Assembly: GCA_027451405.1 (NCBI GenBank)
Contig: DAIDJM010000003.1
Location: forward strand, 1-64,000
Origin: Acetobacteraceae bacterium
GTDB lineage: Bacteria; Pseudomonadota; Alphaproteobacteria; Acetobacterales; Acetobacteraceae
DNA length: 64,000 bases
Reading direction: 5' to 3'
The notes under the pieces are model-generated. The model saw only the letters and a list, made by a program, of their open reading frames with translations, did not search any database and was not told where the DNA came from. How positions within the stretch are numbered: position 1 is the first letter of the stretch; each line of letters begins with the position of its first letter. Position numbers and translations under genes: made by a program. Shown piece after piece: positions 61,783-64,000 of this stretch.

Positions 61783-62355
61783 TTGGTCGCGGCGCTGATC
61801 CTGGCAGGTGGCCGGGCCTCACGGCTCGGCGGCCTGGATAAGCCGCTGCTCATGCTCGATGGCGGGACGCTGCTCGATTCGGTGCTGCGCCGCGTGCGCC
61901 CGCAGGTCGGGCCGGTGGCGCTCAGCGCCAATGGCGATCCGGCGCGGTTCGCGCGCTTCGGTCTTCCGGTGCTGGCCGATCCCAGAGCCGGTCTCGGGCC
62001 GCTCGGGGGGTTACTCGCGGGGCTGCGCTGGGCGGCGGCATCCGGGGAGACGGCGCTGCTGACCGTGCCGGGGGATACGCCCTTCATTCCGGAGGACCTC
62101 GCGTCGCGGCTGGCGCCGCCGCCTTCGGTCGCCGCCGGTGAGGGGGGCGTGCATCATCTGGTGGCGTGCTGGGATGTGGGCTGCGCCGCCGCGCTCGAGG
62201 CCTACCTCACGGGCGGCGGGCGGCGGGTCAGCGCGTTCGGGGAGACCTGTGGAGCGCGGCGCGTGGTGTTCGCGGGCGCGCCCGACCCGTTCTTCAATGT
62301 GAATACGCCGGCGGATCTGGCCTGGGCTCGCGCGACCGTGCGCGGTGTGGGATAG
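61783..62355 (+). CDS. mobA: Molybdenum cofactor guanylyltransferase MobA
   Basis: 190 residues. LVAALILAGGRASRLGGLDKPLLMLDG is the nucleotide-binding LxGG-xxxRxGG-xK motif; GPLGGLLAGLRWA and LTVPGDTPFIPEDL follow, then FFNVNTPADLAWA near the end. It joins GMP to molybdopterin. The start is probably TTG 61783, immediately after the tRNA; any upstream extension would read through the tRNA gene. Confidence 0.88.
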   Translation: MVAALILAGGRASRLGGLDKPLLMLDGGTLLDSVLRRVRPQVGPVALSANGDPARFARFGLPVLADPRAGLGPLGGLLAGLRWAAASGETALLTVPGDTPFIPEDLASRLAPPPSVAAGEGGVHHLVACWDVGCAAALEAYLTGGGRRVSAFGETCGARRVVFAGAPDPFFNVNTPADLAWARATVRGVG

Positions 62356-62382
62356 GGGCGGCCGCCCGCGCCGGAACCTTCA

Positions 62383-63021
62383 ATGCATTGGTCTGTGGTC
62401 AATACGTTTCTCTACGCCCTGGTGGCGCTGGTGGTGATCGTCGATCCGCCGGGGACCGCGGTCGTGTTCGCGGCCATGACACCCAGCGACACGGCGGCGG
62501 AGCGCGCCTCGCAGGCGCGGCGCGCCTGCCTGCTCGCGGCATTCGTGCTGGCGGCGTTTGGGCTCGCGGGGGAGAGCCTGCTCGAGGCGCTCGGGATCGG
62601 TCTGCCGGCGATGCGGATCGCGGGCGGTGCGTTGCTGTTCCTGACCGCGGCCGACATGGTGACCGGACGGCATGCGCTGCGCTCGACCGAGCCGGAGCGG
62701 ATCGCCGCGATCACGACCGAGGAGGATATCGCGATCTTCCCGCTCGGCATTCCGCTGATCGCGGGGCCTGGGGCGATGACCACCATGGTGGTGCTGCATA
62801 GCGAGACGCACGCCTCGCCCTGGAAGATCGCGGCGATCGAGGCCGCGGTGATCGTGACGATCGTTTCGCAATATGTCTGTCTGCTCGGAGCGCGGTGGAT
62901 CGCGCGGCTCCTGGGCGATACCGGGGCATCGGTCGCGGGGCGGGTGCTGGGCGTGCTGCTGGCGGCGCTGGCCGTGCAGATCGGGGTGGACGGCATCCGG
63001 CAGGCCTTCAGGCTGGGCTGA
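62383..63021 (+). CDS. MarC family integral membrane protein
   Basis: 212 residues with six predicted spans. VVNTFLYALVALVVIVDPPGTAVVF at the start, AGESLLEALGIGLPAMRIAGGALLFLTAADMV, FPLGIPLIAGPGAMTTMVVLH. These are MarC hallmarks. Despite the name, no clear role in antibiotic resistance is established. A small gene follows 8 bases later. Confidence 0.9.
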   Translation: MHWSVVNTFLYALVALVVIVDPPGTAVVFAAMTPSDTAAERASQARRACLLAAFVLAAFGLAGESLLEALGIGLPAMRIAGGALLFLTAADMVTGRHALRSTEPERIAAITTEEDIAIFPLGIPLIAGPGAMTTMVVLHSETHASPWKIAAIEAAVIVTIVSQYVCLLGARWIARLLGDTGASVAGRVLGVLLAALAVQIGVDGIRQAFRLG

Positions 63022-63029
63022 GCCTCGGC

Positions 63030-63278
63030 TTGGAACCGGATTACGCAGCGGCGATCCTGGCGCTGGTCGAGGCGCGCGGGCCGGAGAAATCGATCTGCCC
63101 GTCGGAAGCGGCGCGGGCGGTCGCGCCGGATTGGCGGGCGCATCTGAAGGGCGTGCGCGAGGCTGCGCTGCGCTTGGCTCGCGAGGGGCGGATCGAGGTG
63201 CTGCGGAAAGGGCGGACGGTCGAGACTCTGGATGCGGTGCGGGGGGTGATCCGGCTGCGGATTAAACGGGGAGGGTAA
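63030..63278 (+). CDS. DUF3253 family protein
   Basis: 82 residues: AAAILALVEARGPEKSICPSEAARAVAPDWRAHLKGVREAALRLAREGRIEVLRKGRTVETLDAVRGVIRLR. The ICPSEAAR and GRIEVLRKG blocks are the DUF3253 pattern, a small winged-helix-like fold. The start is TTG 63030, eight bases after marC. Element E5 follows the stop. Function unknown. Confidence 0.82.
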   Translation: MEPDYAAAILALVEARGPEKSICPSEAARAVAPDWRAHLKGVREAALRLAREGRIEVLRKGRTVETLDAVRGVIRLRIKRGG

Positions 63279-63282
63279 GGGT

Positions 63283-63395
63283 CTTCTTTTTCTGAAGAAA
63301 AAGAAGCAAAAAGACTTTCATCTTATATGGCGGGGCAGTTCAACGAGCTCGTCAAATACGGGAAAGTTTTTTGGTTCTTTTTTTTAAAAAAGAAC
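63283..63395. repeat. Element E5: B hairpin, centre, A hairpin
   Basis: B hairpin 63283-63306, a degenerate centre (gttcaacgagctcgtcaa) and A hairpin 63374-63395. Same order as E4, again between convergent genes. Confidence 0.82.
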
Positions 63396-63397
63396 AA

Positions 63398-63694
63398 CTA
63401 CCCGCCGGCGATCGCCCCGACGACCATGAAGCATTCCTTCCCATCGATCACGGCCTGCGGCAAGGGCGTATCGGGCGAGCAGTGCGAAAAATCCTGCTCG
63501 CACGCGAAGAAGCGGATGAAGGGGCGGCGGCGCTGACTGAGCGGATCGCGGATCGTTCCTCGGAGCACGGGATGCGCCGCTTCCAGCGCGTCGAGCAGGG
63601 CGCGCTGGGTGGGCGGCTCGGGGATCGGGAGTGCGATCTCGCGGGGGATGCGGGCGAGCGCGCAGAGGCCGGAGGGGAGTTCGACGCGGATCAC
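63398..63694 (-). CDS. MoaD/ThiS-like ubiquitin-fold protein
   Basis: 98 residues ending in a free GG (VVGAIAGG), the tail used for thiocarboxylation or conjugation in the beta-grasp family. [41 protein letters not shown] and [18 protein letters not shown] follow the MoaD layout. It starts at GTG 63694, overlapping the end of the BNR gene (GTGA). Such pairs of MoaD-like and BNR-type genes occur in other genomes; the function of the pair is unknown. Confidence 0.8.
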   Translation of the reverse strand: MIRVELPSGLCALARIPREIALPIPEPPTQRALLDALEAAHPVLRGTIRDPLSQRRRPFIRFFACEQDFSHCSPDTPLPQAVIDGKECFMVVGAIAGG

Positions 63695-64000
63695 GGCAGG
63701 GTCTGCGCTTCCACCGACAGCACCGGCGGCAGGTCGCGGGTGATGGCCGACCAGGTCTCGCCGGCATCGGCCGAGGCATAGACCTGGCCGCCGGTGGTGC
63801 CGAAATAGACGCCGCAGGAATCGAGACTGTCGACGGCCATCGCGTCGCGTAGCACGTTCACGTAACAATTTTCCTGCGGTAGGCCGTGGCTCAACGGTTG
63901 CCATTCATGGCCGCCGGTGCGGCTGCGCCAGACGCGGAGCGCGCCGTCGAGCGGGAAATGCTCCTGGTCGCTCTTGATGGGCACGACGTAGATCGTTTCC
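63691..64000 (-). CDS. BNR/exo-sialidase-like beta-propeller protein (partial, 5' end outside window)
   Basis: The C-terminal about 100 residues are present and the frame runs off the window end ([31 protein letters not shown]). A BNR blade is visible ([14 protein letters not shown]), preceded by [10 protein letters not shown]. The family is WD40/YVTN/BNR-like glycosyl-hydrolase-type proteins. It is coupled to the MoaD-like gene. Confidence 0.75.
   Translation of the reverse strand, partial: ETIYVVPIKSDQEHFPLDGALRVWRSRTGGHEWQPLSHGLPQENCYVNVLRDAMAVDSLDSCGVYFGTTGGQVYASADAGETWSAITRDLPPVLSVEAQTLP

Overview
The window is GC-rich, gene-dense DNA from a purple phototrophic alphaproteobacterium. The gene order crtDC < > crtEF-bchCXYZ-pufBALMC is the classical photosynthesis superoperon. 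The tetraheme pufC, the lack of room for pufQ and the overall gene content suggest an Acetobacteraceae-type phototroph (Rhodopila/Acidiphilium relatives). That family assignment is an inference.

Layout. 1-2.3 kb: two tandem copies of a small TonB-C-like lipoprotein gene flank a VOC-family gene, with copies of a structured intergenic repeat (R1). 2.4-4.4 kb: a lower-GC island holds a compact restriction-modification system. It consists of a ribbon-helix-helix controller, a beta-class DNA methyltransferase and a tail-to-tail PD-(D/E)xK nuclease. 4.5-17.8 kb: the photosynthesis cluster, with carotenoid genes crtC, crtD, crtE and crtF, the bacteriochlorophyll genes bchC and bchXYZ (chlorophyllide a reductase), LH1 (pufBA), the reaction centre (pufLM) and its cytochrome (pufC). 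It carries PpsR/CrtJ-type boxes and ends in an intrinsic terminator. 18.1-20.6 kb: directly downstream lies a monoheme porin-cytochrome resembling Cyc2, a soluble class I cytochrome c and a small periplasmic protein. This is a candidate module bringing outside electrons to the reaction centre. 21-26.6 kb: one 1842-residue repeat protein with an RTX-like C-terminus.

26.7-34 kb holds housekeeping and small-operon genes: RidA, a winged-helix regulator with two DUF5985-like membrane proteins, a TANGO2-like protein, a lipid kinase, glutamate dehydrogenase, an SDR, a VOC protein and a lipoprotein pair. 34.2-38.7 kb is an unusual operon of three paralogous proteins sharing an SLGxxC(D/E)F motif, plus an acyl carrier protein. 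It lies head-to-head with a histone-deacetylase-like gene. 38.7-50.3 kb continues with DUF192, a CoA-transferase, a trypsin-like protease, an RND/YCF48/DUF1302 export operon and a zinc alcohol dehydrogenase. 50.4-64 kb holds clpP, psd, glmU, glmS, glnBA, an aminotransferase, a vanadium haloperoxidase-type enzyme, tRNA-His, mobA, marC and a MoaD-like/BNR pair cut by the window end.

Four dispersed intergenic repeat families (R1, R2, R3 and an AT-rich multi-hairpin element E) run through the window. Element E supplies the N-terminus of CrtF and the C-terminus of another protein. A 37-bp perfect inverted repeat fills the gap between the divergent psd and glmU genes.
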